This document shows positions 1 to 9,015 of a stretch of 64,000 nt of DNA, one piece after another. The DNA comes from Allosphingosinicella deserti. Its GTDB lineage: Bacteria > Pseudomonadota > Alphaproteobacteria > Sphingomonadales > Sphingomonadaceae. A program made the position numbers and the translations under genes. A model generated the notes under the pieces. The model did no database searches. It saw nothing but the letters and a program-made list of their open reading frames with translations, and was not told where the DNA came from. The stretch is taken from the NCBI RefSeq assembly GCF_003012735.1, contig NZ_PXYI01000001.1, positions 372,001 to 436,000 of the forward strand, given 5' to 3'. Numbering within the stretch: position 1 is the first letter of the stretch; every line of letters begins with the position of its first letter.

Positions 1-172
1 CCCCGAGCCGATGCAGCCAGCCCTGCCGCGAGGCATCGAGCGGGGCAGGATCGGCCCGCGCCAAATCGAACCGTAGCGCAGGGTCGGGCGGCGTTGGGTC
101 GGACCGCGCCGGATCGGGCGCCCGATAGGGTCCGCCGACCAGCTCGCCGGTCGCGGCGTCAGTCCGATACAT
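1..172 (-). CDS. Unrecognised ORF start, truncated by the window edge
   Basis: An ATG at 172 opens a frame that stays open to the window edge (57 codons seen). It overlaps the last four codons of the upstream glycosyltransferase gene. The visible N-terminus is rich in Pro, Asp, Arg and Ala (begins MYRTDAATGELVGG) and shows no domain. No clear Shine-Dalgarno precedes it. Position and overlap suggest a further member of the sigma/FecR/TonB-receptor/deacetylase/glycosyltransferase operon, but the function is unknown. High-GC sequence keeps frames open by chance, so this is tentative. Confidence 0.4.
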   Translation of the reverse strand, partial: MYRTDAATGELVGGPYRAPDPARSDPTPPDPALRFDLARADPAPLDASRQGWLHRLG

Positions 173-1382
173 AAGCGGGTTCGGAGGTGCTCATGCCCGT
201 AGACGGAGCACATTCGGGATTTCCCCACTCACCCTGATTTTGATCCGGATATGCAGCCATTCGAAGAAGGCGAAGATAGGCGGGCGCCGCCCGTTCGACC
301 CGAAATTGTCCGGCCTGTGCGCGAAGCGAATGACGGTCCGGCGCCGCGCCCGGTCTCGCCATTGCGGCCGCCAGGGCATCGACGTCGCCGCGGTCGACGA
401 GCTGGCCGAAGCGGCTCCGTCCCAAGCTGTCTGTTCCGAGCAGTTCGTCCAGCGCGGCGCTGCTTCGCGTCGCAACGATCGACAGTCCCGCCGCCATCGC
501 CTCGACGACCACGCCGGGCACGCCTTCGTAGTCGGACGACAGAAGGAACAGGTCGGCGCGGGCGTACCAGCTTGCGGTGTCGCTTTGATGCCCCGGCAGC
601 GACAGGCGCGAGGCGATGCCGAGGCGATGTGCCAATGCCTGGAGCGCGCCCCGGCATGGTCCTTCGCCCACAATGACCAGCAGGTCGTCCGGGCCACCAG
701 CGCGCGCGAACGCAGCCAGGAGGAGATCGAACCGTTTCTGCGGCACGAGACGCCCAACGGACAGGAACAGACGCCCTTTCGCGCCGTAGCGCACGGCCAG
801 GTCGCGCGCCTCCGCGAGGCGCCGGGCTTCCGCTCCGTCGAGCACGGGGTTGTCGATGACGGTGACGCGCTCCGGCGGAATGTCGAGGGCGACGGCGATG
901 CCGTCGCGCATCGACCCGGCCATCGCCACCCAATGGGGAATCAGCCGGCCCTGCAGCTTGAGCCAGGGCCGATAGGCGCGACGGGCGACGGCGTTCATGT
1001 CGGGCCGGTCGAAATCGTTGCTGACCTTGGCGACGAACGGCGGGCACGCACGCCCGAGCAGCAGGCGAAGGGCCACCGCCACCACCGTGTAGCTGTTGCC
1101 GGCGCAGAAGATCACATCCGGGCGGACCGCGCGGACGCGGCGCCAGAGGCAGAAGATCATCCACAGCGTTTCGAACCGCGCGGTCGAGATGGTGCCGGAC
1201 GAATAAAGTGCGTAGTCGAGCGCCGGCGCCTCGTCGCGCATCGCCCCGTCGGCCCGTCCGAGGAGTACCGTCACGTCGGCACCCGCCGTCTGCCAGGCCT
1301 TGCACAGGCGCAGCGCGACGCGCTCGACCCCGCCGGGCTCGAAACTGTGAAGACAGACAAGGACACGCAAGGCGGACTGCAC
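159..1382 (-). CDS. GT4-family glycosyltransferase
   Basis: A 407-residue protein with a GT-B fold of the GT4 type. The N-terminal half opens with a Rossmann strand and the acceptor loop (VCLHSFEPGGVERV). The C-terminal half has the donor-binding region (FLSVGRLVPQKRFDLL, then SDYEGVPGVVVEAMAAG, the E-x7-E signature). It should transfer a nucleotide-sugar residue onto a surface polysaccharide or glycolipid on the cytoplasmic side. The start is a GTG with GGAG seven bases upstream. It lies 45 bp after the DUF2334 deacetylase and is probably the distal gene of the sigma-factor operon. Donor and acceptor cannot be read from sequence. Confidence 0.85.
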   Translation of the reverse strand: MQSALRVLVCLHSFEPGGVERVALRLCKAWQTAGADVTVLLGRADGAMRDEAPALDYALYSSGTISTARFETLWMIFCLWRRVRAVRPDVIFCAGNSYTVVAVALRLLLGRACPPFVAKVSNDFDRPDMNAVARRAYRPWLKLQGRLIPHWVAMAGSMRDGIAVALDIPPERVTVIDNPVLDGAEARRLAEARDLAVRYGAKGRLFLSVGRLVPQKRFDLLLAAFARAGGPDDLLVIVGEGPCRGALQALAHRLGIASRLSLPGHQSDTASWYARADLFLLSSDYEGVPGVVVEAMAAGLSIVATRSSAALDELLGTDSLGRSRFGQLVDRGDVDALAAAMARPGAAPDRHSLRAQAGQFRVERAAPAYLRLLRMAAYPDQNQGEWGNPECAPSTGMSTSEPAYVSD

Positions 1383-1427
1383 GCATCGACTCCGTTCGGG
1401 CGTTCAACCCGAGACGGAGCCGTTCCT

Positions 1428-2183
1428 TCATTTCCCCATCAGATCGCCGTAACGGCCGGGGACCCGGTCGGCGAGAAAGGCTGCGAGCGTGCGGTCGATA
1501 TCGGCCAGCAAGGCCGGGGAGGTCGTGTCCCCCGGGTGCACTGCGAGCCGGACGACTGGAAGGGGACGCAGCGCGAACCTGGCGAGCGCGGCGAAGGCAA
1601 GCGAGCTCGCCTTGCGCGCGCGGCTGCGGCTCGCCCAGCTGACGACCGGTCCGCGCACCAGGGTCGCGCCATCGACGGGCCGCCAGACCTTCAGATGGTC
1701 TTCCGCCAGCGCGAAGCCTTCATCGGCGAGCGCCCGGATCGCGCCTTCGCCGTAGAGCCAGGCGGGCGCGATGAAGCCCGCCACCGGGCGACCGATCACA
1801 TCCTCGATCAGGGCGCGGCCGTCCCGCATGCGCCGTGCGGCCTCGGCGCGGCCGAGCCCCAGAAACTCGCCCTCGCCGGCGGTCATGCGCCTGGCCTTGA
1901 ACGCGGCAAGAGCGCCCCGATGACGCTGGTCGTCGCGGTGGCTCCAGCCGTGGACGAACATCTCCACCCCCCGGTCGGCCCATCCGCGCAGCCGCGCCTG
2001 AAAGGCGGCGTCGCGGGCAAGCGGCGCTTCGCTCCAATGATCGGGAACGACGAGCATCGCGAAATGCGGGCCGCTGAGCCGGCGTTCGAACCCTTCCGCA
2101 AGCCTGTCGATCTCGGCTTCGAAGCGTGGGCCGACGTCATGGATGGACGCGAGGAGACGCCTTGGCGGTTCAGAAACGGACAT
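1428..2183 (-). CDS. DUF2334 polysaccharide deacetylase-like protein
   Basis: 251 residues from ATG 2183, which overlaps the stop of the TonB receptor by 14 bp; the longer frame upstream is antisense-like filler. Family marks of the NodB-like DUF2334 group are visible: ASIHDVGP near the N-terminus (metal-binding Asp) and MFVHGWSHRDD (metal-binding His pair), then IAPAWLYGEGA. No signal peptide is visible, so a cytoplasmic location is likely. The family is thought to remove N- or O-acyl groups from polysaccharides or glycolipids. With the following glycosyltransferase it suggests envelope-sugar modification under control of the upstream cell-surface signalling genes. Confidence 0.82.
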   Translation of the reverse strand: MSVSEPPRRLLASIHDVGPRFEAEIDRLAEGFERRLSGPHFAMLVVPDHWSEAPLARDAAFQARLRGWADRGVEMFVHGWSHRDDQRHRGALAAFKARRMTAGEGEFLGLGRAEAARRMRDGRALIEDVIGRPVAGFIAPAWLYGEGAIRALADEGFALAEDHLKVWRPVDGATLVRGPVVSWASRSRARKASSLAFAALARFALRPLPVVRLAVHPGDTTSPALLADIDRTLAAFLADRVPGRYGDLMGK

Positions 2184-4551
2184 CGAGGCCGATCCTGAAC
2201 GTGCGGGGCCGCAGCGGCGTGATCTGATTGCCCTGCGCCAAGGTGAAGGGGTTGCCGTAGGAAAAGCGGTTTCCGCGCACATTCGCGATGTTGTCGACGT
2301 CGAGCGTCATCCCCAGACGACCCAGATCCACGCGTGCGCCGATCCGGGCGTTCACGAAGCCGCCCTGGACGAGATCGAACGGAGCGACCGCGCCGAGGCG
2401 TGAGCGACCGACGTAGCGCGCCGAGCCGTCCAGGGTGAGCGAGGCCGTGGAGGTGAACTCGGTCCGGTAGCGGGCGGCAATGCGGGCACCGGTGCGGGCG
2501 ATATTCGGAAGACTGTCGTCGTCGATGCCGATCACGCCTTCGTCCGGCGTCGTCAACTCGCTGTCGTTGAGGAACCCGGCCATCTCCAGGCTGAGCGACG
2601 GTGTCGCGCGCCACACGAGATCCAGTTCCAGGCTGAGGATGCGACCATCGCCGATATTGGTGGTGTAGGGCAGTCCGCGCGCATCGACGAGGTCCGCCTG
2701 GATGTTCTCCCAGGTCGCGGTGGACGCGGCGGCGGCGAGCGAGAAGCGGTCGACGCCGCGCCGCCCGTAGCGCAGGCCGACATCGAACGACCCGAGATTG
2801 TCCGACAGGAAACGCTGCGCCGTCGACGGTGCGCCGGTCGGCGACAGGGCCAGTCCGCCGGCGCGAAATCCCTCCTGATAGCGTGCGTAGAGGGTGAGCC
2901 GCCGGCCCGGCCGCCAGGTCACTTCTCCCATCGGGGCGGCCCAGACGTCCATTCGGCTTGCCTCCCGTTCCTCATCCGGATCATCGATGGGCGCGCCGGT
3001 CGACGAGGCGAAGGTGAGCCGGCCGCCGAGCGTAAGGTTCAGCCGAGGCGTCAGGCGCAGGCCATATTGGCCGAACAAAGCGGCCTCGCCGGTTTCGTTG
3101 CGTACGCCGGTGATGGCGCTCTGCGCGCCGGGCGGCCCGAGCTCGCGGGAGATCCGGTTCTCGCCGAGAAGGAGGCTCCATCCGACCAGCCAGCCGAGGC
3201 CGTCGCGATCGGGCCGCGACAAACGGGTCTCGTTCGACACGAGCCTGATGCCGACCGTCTCGTCATAGACTTGCGGGCCGGTCGTGCCTGGAAAGCCGGT
3301 CGCGTCGAACCTGCTCGCGAGGCTATGATCGACGAAGCTGGTCGCCGAGACCAGCTCGGTCCTTTCCCATTGCTTGCGGACGGTGATGTCGCCCATCGTA
3401 TAGTCGTTGTTGAACGGCTGCGCGAAATTCGTCCGGCGCGTCAGCGGCGGCCCCCCGCGCAGCGCATATTGACCGTCCCGCCCGACGTTCGACTGGTCGA
3501 GGGCGCCGATCTCGATCCGCCAGTCATTGCCGGCCTCCCAGCGCAGACGGGCGCGCCCACCATAGCTCCGGGTCCGGTTGACGTCGCGACGACCGCGCTG
3601 AAGATCGTCGATATAGCCGGGATCAGTGGATCCGTAGCCGACCAGACGCAGTCCGATCCGGTCGCGTGCAAGCGGCACATTGACCATCGCCGCCAGATCG
3701 TTGCCCCAGCCTCCGTCACGGGTGACGAGCAGTCCCGCTGCAGCCGAAGCGGACTGGCGCGACGGATCGGGGGCGTTCGGGACGAGGCGCAGGATGCCGC
3801 CCAGCGAGCCCGAGCCGTAGAGCGTGTCCTGCGGACCTTCCAGCACCTCCACCCGATCGATGTCGTACAGATTGAGGTTGGGATCGGGCGCGTTGAAGGT
3901 GAGCCGGGCCTCGCCGAGATACTGGCCGATGGTCGACTGGCTCGGACCATTGAAGCTGCTGTCCGCAAGGCCGCGGATGTAGATCTTGTCACGCCCGGGA
4001 CCGAGGCTCGTCGAGGCGAGCATCGGCAGCCGTCCGAGGATTGCATCGGTGGCGCGCGCGCCGAAGCGACCGGCATCGCTCTCGTCCAAATCGACCGAAT
4101 GCGCGGTCCCGCCGAAGCGGTCGAGCGCGACCCCCATCTTGCTGGCGGTGATCACGATCTCTCTTTCCGGGGGACGGGGGCGCGGCGGCAGCACGACGCG
4201 TGCGGGTGTCGGGGAGGGTGACGGACGGCGCCGGTCCGCGCGCTCCGACCGGCGTGCGCGGGTGATGCGGACGATCCGGGGGCCCGCGAACCGGTAGCGG
4301 TAGCCTGTGCCGGCCAGCAGCCGGTCGAGCGCGGCGCCCAGCGTCATTCGACCGCGCAGCGGCGGCGTTCGGATCGTCGACAGACCGGTGTCGCTCGTGC
4401 CGATGCTCGTCCCGGTCTGCCCGGCAAGAGCGATGAGAGCGTCGCTCAGCCGTCCGCCCGGGAGGTTGATCTGCACGCTCTCCTGCGCATCCGCGGGCGT
4501 TGCTGCGGCGAGCGGGACGATCAGGACGGGGAGCAGGTCAGCGCGGCGCAC
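2170..4551 (-). CDS. TonB-dependent receptor with N-terminal STN signalling domain
   Basis: 793 residues from a GTG start that overlaps the FecR-like gene by 14 bp. A short signal peptide ends in ATPADA-QES. Residues about 23-95 are a secretin/TonB short N-terminal (STN) domain (INLPGGRLSDALIALAGQTG), the part that contacts FecR-type anti-sigma factors. After a Pro/Arg-rich linker comes the TonB box/plug region (EIVITASKMGVALDRFGG, then RVEVLEGPQDTLYGSGSLGG), and a beta-barrel ending in an aromatic residue (DVRF). It is an outer-membrane transducer for an unidentified ligand. With the sigma and anti-sigma genes it forms a FecA-FecR-FecI-like circuit, here fused in one operon. Confidence 0.92.
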   Translation of the reverse strand: MRRADLLPVLIVPLAAATPADAQESVQINLPGGRLSDALIALAGQTGTSIGTSDTGLSTIRTPPLRGRMTLGAALDRLLAGTGYRYRFAGPRIVRITRARRSERADRRRPSPSPTPARVVLPPRPRPPEREIVITASKMGVALDRFGGTAHSVDLDESDAGRFGARATDAILGRLPMLASTSLGPGRDKIYIRGLADSSFNGPSQSTIGQYLGEARLTFNAPDPNLNLYDIDRVEVLEGPQDTLYGSGSLGGILRLVPNAPDPSRQSASAAAGLLVTRDGGWGNDLAAMVNVPLARDRIGLRLVGYGSTDPGYIDDLQRGRRDVNRTRSYGGRARLRWEAGNDWRIEIGALDQSNVGRDGQYALRGGPPLTRRTNFAQPFNNDYTMGDITVRKQWERTELVSATSFVDHSLASRFDATGFPGTTGPQVYDETVGIRLVSNETRLSRPDRDGLGWLVGWSLLLGENRISRELGPPGAQSAITGVRNETGEAALFGQYGLRLTPRLNLTLGGRLTFASSTGAPIDDPDEEREASRMDVWAAPMGEVTWRPGRRLTLYARYQEGFRAGGLALSPTGAPSTAQRFLSDNLGSFDVGLRYGRRGVDRFSLAAAASTATWENIQADLVDARGLPYTTNIGDGRILSLELDLVWRATPSLSLEMAGFLNDSELTTPDEGVIGIDDDSLPNIARTGARIAARYRTEFTSTASLTLDGSARYVGRSRLGAVAPFDLVQGGFVNARIGARVDLGRLGMTLDVDNIANVRGNRFSYGNPFTLAQGNQITPLRPRTFRIGLDVRF

Positions 4552-5545
4552 CGGGCCCCGGCTCGATCCGCAAGCCATCGCCGGCGCGACGCACCCTGAG
4601 GTCCAGGGTCGCCGCCAAAGTGTCGACGCTCTCCCGGGCGTCGCGATCGACACGAAGCGAGCCGGTAAACGGCAGCGCGGCCACCGCGGGGTCGACGATG
4701 ACCCGAGTGCCGAGCGTACGCGACAGGTCGCGCGCCACCCGCTCCAGCGGCGCGGCGCTGTAGCTGAGGCGCCCGCGCCGCCATCCGGCCATCTCCTCGG
4801 GCCTGCGCCGGCCGGTCCGGACTCCGGCACCCGGATCGTCGCCGGTCTCGAGCGTCTGGCCCGCGGACAGCGCGACGTCGGTACCGGCTCGTCGATAGGC
4901 GACCGCGCCTTCGATCACCTCGACGGCAAAACGCCGGTCGTCGCGTGCGACGTTGAAGACCGTGCCGACATCGATGACGCGGTGACGGCCGGCCGTGACG
5001 ACGAAGGGGCGGGCCTCGTCGTGGCGAATGACGAACGTGGCCTCGCCGGCCGCGATCTCCGCCGAACGCGGATCACTCGGATCCAGGATCAACCGCGTGT
5101 CGCCATTCAGCATGAAGCTGTCCCCGGTGCCGAGCGCGATCGTGCGCCGTTCGCCGGGGCCGGTTGCGACCTCGTATTTGCTCGCGCCCCGTGTGAACGA
5201 CTGGATGCTTATCAAGCCGATCAGAAAGATCGCGGCGATGGCGGCAAGCGCGGTCGCCCAGCGCCACCGGCCGTGCGCCGGTCGCCAACCAGCCTCGCCC
5301 TCATCATTGGCCGCGTCAGGGATGGCCGCACCAAGGATGGCGGCGACCGGGATTGCGGCGGCCGGAACCATCTCGGCCGTGATTGCGGCGTCCGCGAATT
5401 TCACCTCATCATAGGCGTCCGACCGGGCCGGATCGGCCTCCAGCCACGCCATGAACGCGTCCCAATCCTCGGTGCTGCCCTCCTTAAGGCGCAGATGCCA
5501 GGCAATCGCCTCGTCCCGGACCGTCAGCAGCTTTTGCTCAGTCAT
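4538..5545 (-). CDS. FecR-type anti-sigma factor/sigma regulator
   Basis: 335 residues from ATG 5545, which overlaps the sigma-factor stop by 8 bp. The N-terminus is a DUF4880-like cytoplasmic sigma-binding region (AIAWHLRLKEGSTEDWDAFMAWLEADP). One transmembrane segment follows (WATALAAIAAIFLIGLISI), then the periplasmic FecR domain (GPGERRTIALGTGDSFMLNG, GTVFNVARDDRRFAVEVIEG), and a C-terminal STN-like lobe (LERVARDLSRTLGTRVIVD). An Ala/Ile-rich insertion of about 25 residues precedes the membrane helix. It should hold the neighbouring ECF sigma factor until the STN-domain receptor signals. Confidence 0.92.
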   Translation of the reverse strand: MTEQKLLTVRDEAIAWHLRLKEGSTEDWDAFMAWLEADPARSDAYDEVKFADAAITAEMVPAAAIPVAAILGAAIPDAANDEGEAGWRPAHGRWRWATALAAIAAIFLIGLISIQSFTRGASKYEVATGPGERRTIALGTGDSFMLNGDTRLILDPSDPRSAEIAAGEATFVIRHDEARPFVVTAGRHRVIDVGTVFNVARDDRRFAVEVIEGAVAYRRAGTDVALSAGQTLETGDDPGAGVRTGRRRPEEMAGWRRGRLSYSAAPLERVARDLSRTLGTRVIVDPAVAALPFTGSLRVDRDARESVDTLAATLDLRVRRAGDGLRIEPGPGAPR

Positions 5546-6095
5546 TGTCGCTCCCTCTCGACTGAGAACGGAGCGGATGCGGACTCTCCCCATCCAGGCT
5601 GGCCGCATCCAAACTCGCCTTGGCGGCGACAATGGCCTGATAGGCCTTGTGCAGGTGTTTCTCGACCGCGCTGACGCTGATGTCGAGCTCGCCGGCGATC
5701 TGCCGCTGCGGCGCGCCCTCGATCCGGAAGCGGCGGAAGATCTCGACCGTGCGTTCCGGCAACTGCGCGAGCGCGCGAGTCGTCGCCGCCAGCGCCTCGC
5801 GGCCGATCAACTGCCGCTCCGGCGAGGGGCTGTCGTCCACCTCCGACCCGAACTGGGTGCCGGTCCAGGCTTCTTCGCGCGCCGCACGGGCTGCGGCCGA
5901 GCGCCGGTGGTCGACCAGCAGATTGTCCGCCATCCGGCAGAGATAGGGAATTGGCTGTGCGATCGGGCCGATCACCTGCGTCTCGAGCCGCACGAAAAGA
6001 TCCTGAAGCACGTCGTCGGCTTCGTCCGGAGTCGCCCGCCGGGCGGCGAGAAATCGCAGCAGGATCGGGCGGTTCTCGAAGAACAGCGCCTTCAA
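5538..6095 (-). CDS. ECF (FecI-like) RNA polymerase sigma factor
   Basis: 185 residues with sigma region 2 (ADEAD-type: RRATPDEADDVLQDLFVRL, PYLCRMADNLLVDHRR) and region 4 (LPERTVEIFRRFRIEGAPQRQIAGELDISVSAVEKHLHKA). The best in-frame start of standard type is TTG at 6095; a CTG nine codons upstream would give an N-terminus MNAEPAETGLKALFF, so the exact start is open. It is the first gene of a five-gene overlapping operon and probably drives its own transcription; I could not identify its promoter sequence. Confidence 0.9.
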   Translation of the reverse strand: MKALFFENRPILLRFLAARRATPDEADDVLQDLFVRLETQVIGPIAQPIPYLCRMADNLLVDHRRSAAARAAREEAWTGTQFGSEVDDSPSPERQLIGREALAATTRALAQLPERTVEIFRRFRIEGAPQRQIAGELDISVSAVEKHLHKAYQAIVAAKASLDAASLDGESPHPLRSQSRGSDND

Positions 6096-6354
6096 ACCCG
6101 TCTCCGCTGGTTCCGCGTTCAGATGAATGAGACGAATCCTTGCTGAGCGAGGTCAGGAACGGCGTCGAACAAAGCTATCATCGTCGGATCCACCCAGCAA
6201 CGCGCACGCTCCGGGCCCTTGCATCGCAAAAGTCGGTGTAACGCAACGAAGACGCCTCCATTCCTCTCTGGAGACGGAGACGTTGTCGATCTTCCACACT
6301 TGGCGCGAATGACCCTCCGCACGTCGCCGGCAAGAACGCACAAGCACGCCCGCC
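6096..6354. other. Intergenic region upstream of the sigma-factor operon
   Basis: The gap between the sigma-factor gene and the antiporter remnant. Frames open here on both strands are Cys/Arg/Ser-rich and look like noise. The leader and promoter of the sigma operon must lie here, but no -35/-10 pair was convincing. Confidence 0.4.
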
Positions 6355-6575
6355 GGGTCGGATCATGCGCCTGCGATGCCGAGGCCCGGATCGCCGGCGA
6401 GGACAATCGCACGGCTCCCGGGATAAGCGCGCTGATGAACGCGCGTGGCCTGATGGAGCTGATCATCGTCACTATCGGCCTGCAGAAGGGAATCACGGGG
6501 CCGACGCATGGTTTCGATGCTGGTGCTGATGGCGATCGTCACCACCGTGATGGCGACCCCTCTGTTCGAGCGGGC
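6355..6575 (+). pseudogene. C-terminal remnant of a CPA2-family Na+/H+ antiporter (frameshifted)
   Basis: On the plus strand a translation reads ARIAGEDNRTAPGIS, then ALMNARGLMELIIVTIGLQ up to about 6505, then shifts by one base near 6507 and continues MVSMLVLMAIVTTVMATPLF to about 6570. Read together these match, in order, the last two transmembrane segments of Kef/NhaS-like CPA2 antiporters, whose hallmark is ALMN(A/T)RGLMEL...GPxLFxMLVLMAIVTTxMxxPLFE. Nothing upstream encodes the remaining helices. It is therefore a decayed fragment left by a deletion. The match is from memory of the family, not a database search. Confidence 0.72.
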
Positions 6576-6633
6576 AGAGGCCGCCGTGAGCCAGACGCCG
6601 CTGGCGGTGTTGAACGCGTCCGAGAACGCCCGA

Positions 6634-9015
6634 TCACTCGTAACGGAGCGCGTGCACCGGCTTTTGCCGTGCCACGAGGTACGCGAGCGTGGCGACGCTG
6701 ACCAGCGCAAGGGCAAGCGCGACCAGCCCGGCCGCCGGAAAGAGCCAAAGATGCAGCGGAATGCGCTCGGCAAAGCCGTTCAGCCAGCGCCGCATCAGCC
6801 ACCAGGCTACGGGCCAGGCGAGGAGATTGGCGAGCAGGACGGGCCGGCTGAGCTGCCAGAGAAGCAGCGTGAGGATCTGCCTGGTGCTGGCCCCCAGCGC
6901 CTTGCGAAGGCCGATCTCCTTGGTCCGCCGCTGTGCCGCCGAGAGCGAGAGGCCGACGAGCCCGAGGCAGGCCAGGAAGATGGCGAGGCCTGAGAAGACG
7001 GCGAACAGCTGCGCATTGCGCTCTAGGCTGGCGTACAGCCGCTCAATATGCTCGCTGACGAAGGCACGCTCGATCGGGCCCGCATTTCCGGTGTCCCGCC
7101 ACAGCCTGTCGATCCGCGAGAGCGTCTCCGGCATGTCGCGGCCGTCCAGCTTCACCGAGACCAGCCCCCCGTTCCAGATTTCGGGCGATTCGGGCAAATA
7201 GAGTGTGGGCTCGATCGGCTTTTCGATCGATTGAAAGGCGAAATCCGGAACGACGGCCACCACCTGCGCACCTGTCGCGCCGCCCGGAGACGCGCCCTGA
7301 ACCGGCAGCGCTTCGCCGATCGCGGCGGCAGGCGAGGCAAAGCCGAAGGCCCGTACCGCCGCTTCGTTGATCACCACGCGGGTGACCGTCTTTTCGCCGT
7401 GGGGCGGAAGGGCGGAGAGCGTCCCCGCCAGCGGCCGCACGCCGTAAAGGGCAAAGATCGACGGCAGCGCCGAAACGACATGCACCACCAACTGCCGTCC
7501 CCGCCATTCGAGCGGGAGGAAGGTGTTTCCGCTGAGCAGGCTCTCGCTGCTGCACGAAACGGCGCGCACGCGCGGCAGCCCCTCGGCCTCCGCGACGAAC
7601 GCGGCCGGGCAGGGGGCGGTGACGGTCAGCACCTGGTCGATGTTCATGCGAAGCGCCTCGCGCATCGCGAACAGCCGCTGCTGGTGCACCACCGAGGTGG
7701 CGATGATCAGGCCGATGAGGATCGCGAACTGGGCGGTGACGAGCGCGCTGCGCATGCGCCCGCCGCCCGCCGGCGCGACGTCGCTGCCGCGAATCGTCGC
7801 CGCGGGCGGCATGGAGGAGAGCAGGAGGGCCGGGTAGGCGCCTGCGGCAAGGCCGAGAAGCAAAGCCGCCGACAGCAGCAAGAGCAGCAAAGTAGGATCT
7901 TCGACATAATCGAGGCGCGCCTGGGTTCCCAGGAAGCCGTTGACCACCGGCAGCAGCCATTCGGCCGCCGCGAGCGCGAGAATGGTCGCCAGCAGCAATG
8001 TCAGCACCGTCTCGGCGAGAAATTGGCCTGCAACATGGCCGCGGCCGGCGCCATTCGCCTTGCGAATGCCGATCTCGCGTCGCCGGCGCTCCGCGAGGGC
8101 GACGCTCAGGTTGACGAAATTGGCGGTCGCGATCAGCAGGACCAGAAGCGCGACCACGCTGCCGATCACCAGGCGCTCGCGCGCGCCGGGATGGAAGCCC
8201 TCGTGCAGCGCAAGCCGGTCGATGCGGACGGGCTCGAGCCGATAGGCTGCGCGCACCGGCGGCGGCACCAGTCCGGCGATCACCGGCTGAATCGCCTTTC
8301 CCGCCTGCTCGGCCGCGATGCCCGCCCGCAGCCGGATGTAGGTGCGCACGGTGATCGAAAAGGCGCCCGGCTGATCCGCCTGCATCAGGGCAAGGCCGGA
8401 CCGCGCGGCAAGGCCGGAGGCGAAGATGCCTGCAGTGAGGTCGGTGCTGCCGGGCGGCAGATCGGCAATGACCGCGCGTAGCACCATCGGCTGCCCCGCG
8501 ACATCGATGGTTTCGCCCAACGCTTCGGCACGACCGAAATGCTTGCGCGCCATCGCCTCGGTCATGACGAGGCCATGGCCGCTGCGGAGCGCGGAAGCGA
8601 GGTCGCCGCTGAGAACGGGAAAGCGCGCCACATCGAAATAATCGGGATCGGCCCAGTAGATCGCCTCGGTCTGCGCGGTACCGCCGCGGCGCAGCTCCGC
8701 TTCGGCCTCCAGCAGCCGCGCTGCGGCTTCGACCTCCCCAACGTTCGCCTCGATGAGCGCCGCCGCGCCAGCCGGGCTCTTCTGCTGATAGTCCGGCACC
8801 ATGCCCGGAGCGCTGACGACCGAGACGGCAAGATAGGTCCGCGCGTGCGCGGGCACGACATGGTTATAGGTGAGCGGGACCCGCGCGACGAGCGCCATCA
8901 GGATCGCGCCGGCGAGGCCGATGACGAGACCGGCCGTCGCGATGCCGGCAAGGAGCCGGTTGGCCACCAGGTTGCGGCCCCAGGCGACGAGCCAATGGTG
9001 CAGCAGCCGGGTCAC
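6634..9015 (-). CDS. FtsX/MacB-type ABC transporter permease
   Basis: 793 residues. GTG start overlaps the ATPase stop as GTGA. One N-terminal helix (LLAGIATAGLVIGLAGAILM) precedes a large periplasmic MacB-PCD domain, then two FtsX-type membrane blocks: around ERLVIGSVVALLVLLIATANFVNLSVALAERRRREIG and again near the C-terminus (QRRTKEIGLRKALGASTRQI). It is a duplicated-type permease (two PCD + two FtsX units in one chain). MacB-type mechanotransmission systems move peptides, lipoproteins or toxins out of the periplasm rather than across the inner membrane. The adjacent regulator pair suggests inducible export; the substrate is unknown. Confidence 0.88.
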   Translation of the reverse strand: MTRLLHHWLVAWGRNLVANRLLAGIATAGLVIGLAGAILMALVARVPLTYNHVVPAHARTYLAVSVVSAPGMVPDYQQKSPAGAAALIEANVGEVEAAARLLEAEAELRRGGTAQTEAIYWADPDYFDVARFPVLSGDLASALRSGHGLVMTEAMARKHFGRAEALGETIDVAGQPMVLRAVIADLPPGSTDLTAGIFASGLAARSGLALMQADQPGAFSITVRTYIRLRAGIAAEQAGKAIQPVIAGLVPPPVRAAYRLEPVRIDRLALHEGFHPGARERLVIGSVVALLVLLIATANFVNLSVALAERRRREIGIRKANGAGRGHVAGQFLAETVLTLLLATILALAAAEWLLPVVNGFLGTQARLDYVEDPTLLLLLLSAALLLGLAAGAYPALLLSSMPPAATIRGSDVAPAGGGRMRSALVTAQFAILIGLIIATSVVHQQRLFAMREALRMNIDQVLTVTAPCPAAFVAEAEGLPRVRAVSCSSESLLSGNTFLPLEWRGRQLVVHVVSALPSIFALYGVRPLAGTLSALPPHGEKTVTRVVINEAAVRAFGFASPAAAIGEALPVQGASPGGATGAQVVAVVPDFAFQSIEKPIEPTLYLPESPEIWNGGLVSVKLDGRDMPETLSRIDRLWRDTGNAGPIERAFVSEHIERLYASLERNAQLFAVFSGLAIFLACLGLVGLSLSAAQRRTKEIGLRKALGASTRQILTLLLWQLSRPVLLANLLAWPVAWWLMRRWLNGFAERIPLHLWLFPAAGLVALALALVSVATLAYLVARQKPVHALRYE

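Noticed and set aside
240-2198. A 652-codon plus-strand frame across the glycosyltransferase and deacetylase genes
   Set aside because: Typical antisense shadow of high-GC genes: Arg/Gly/His/Gln-rich with no domains, while the minus-strand genes have clear families.
6119-6496. A 125-codon minus-strand frame overlapping the antiporter remnant
   Set aside because: Amphipathic Arg/Ser/Pro-rich composition, no family similarity and no ribosome site. It is antisense to the antiporter-like sequence.
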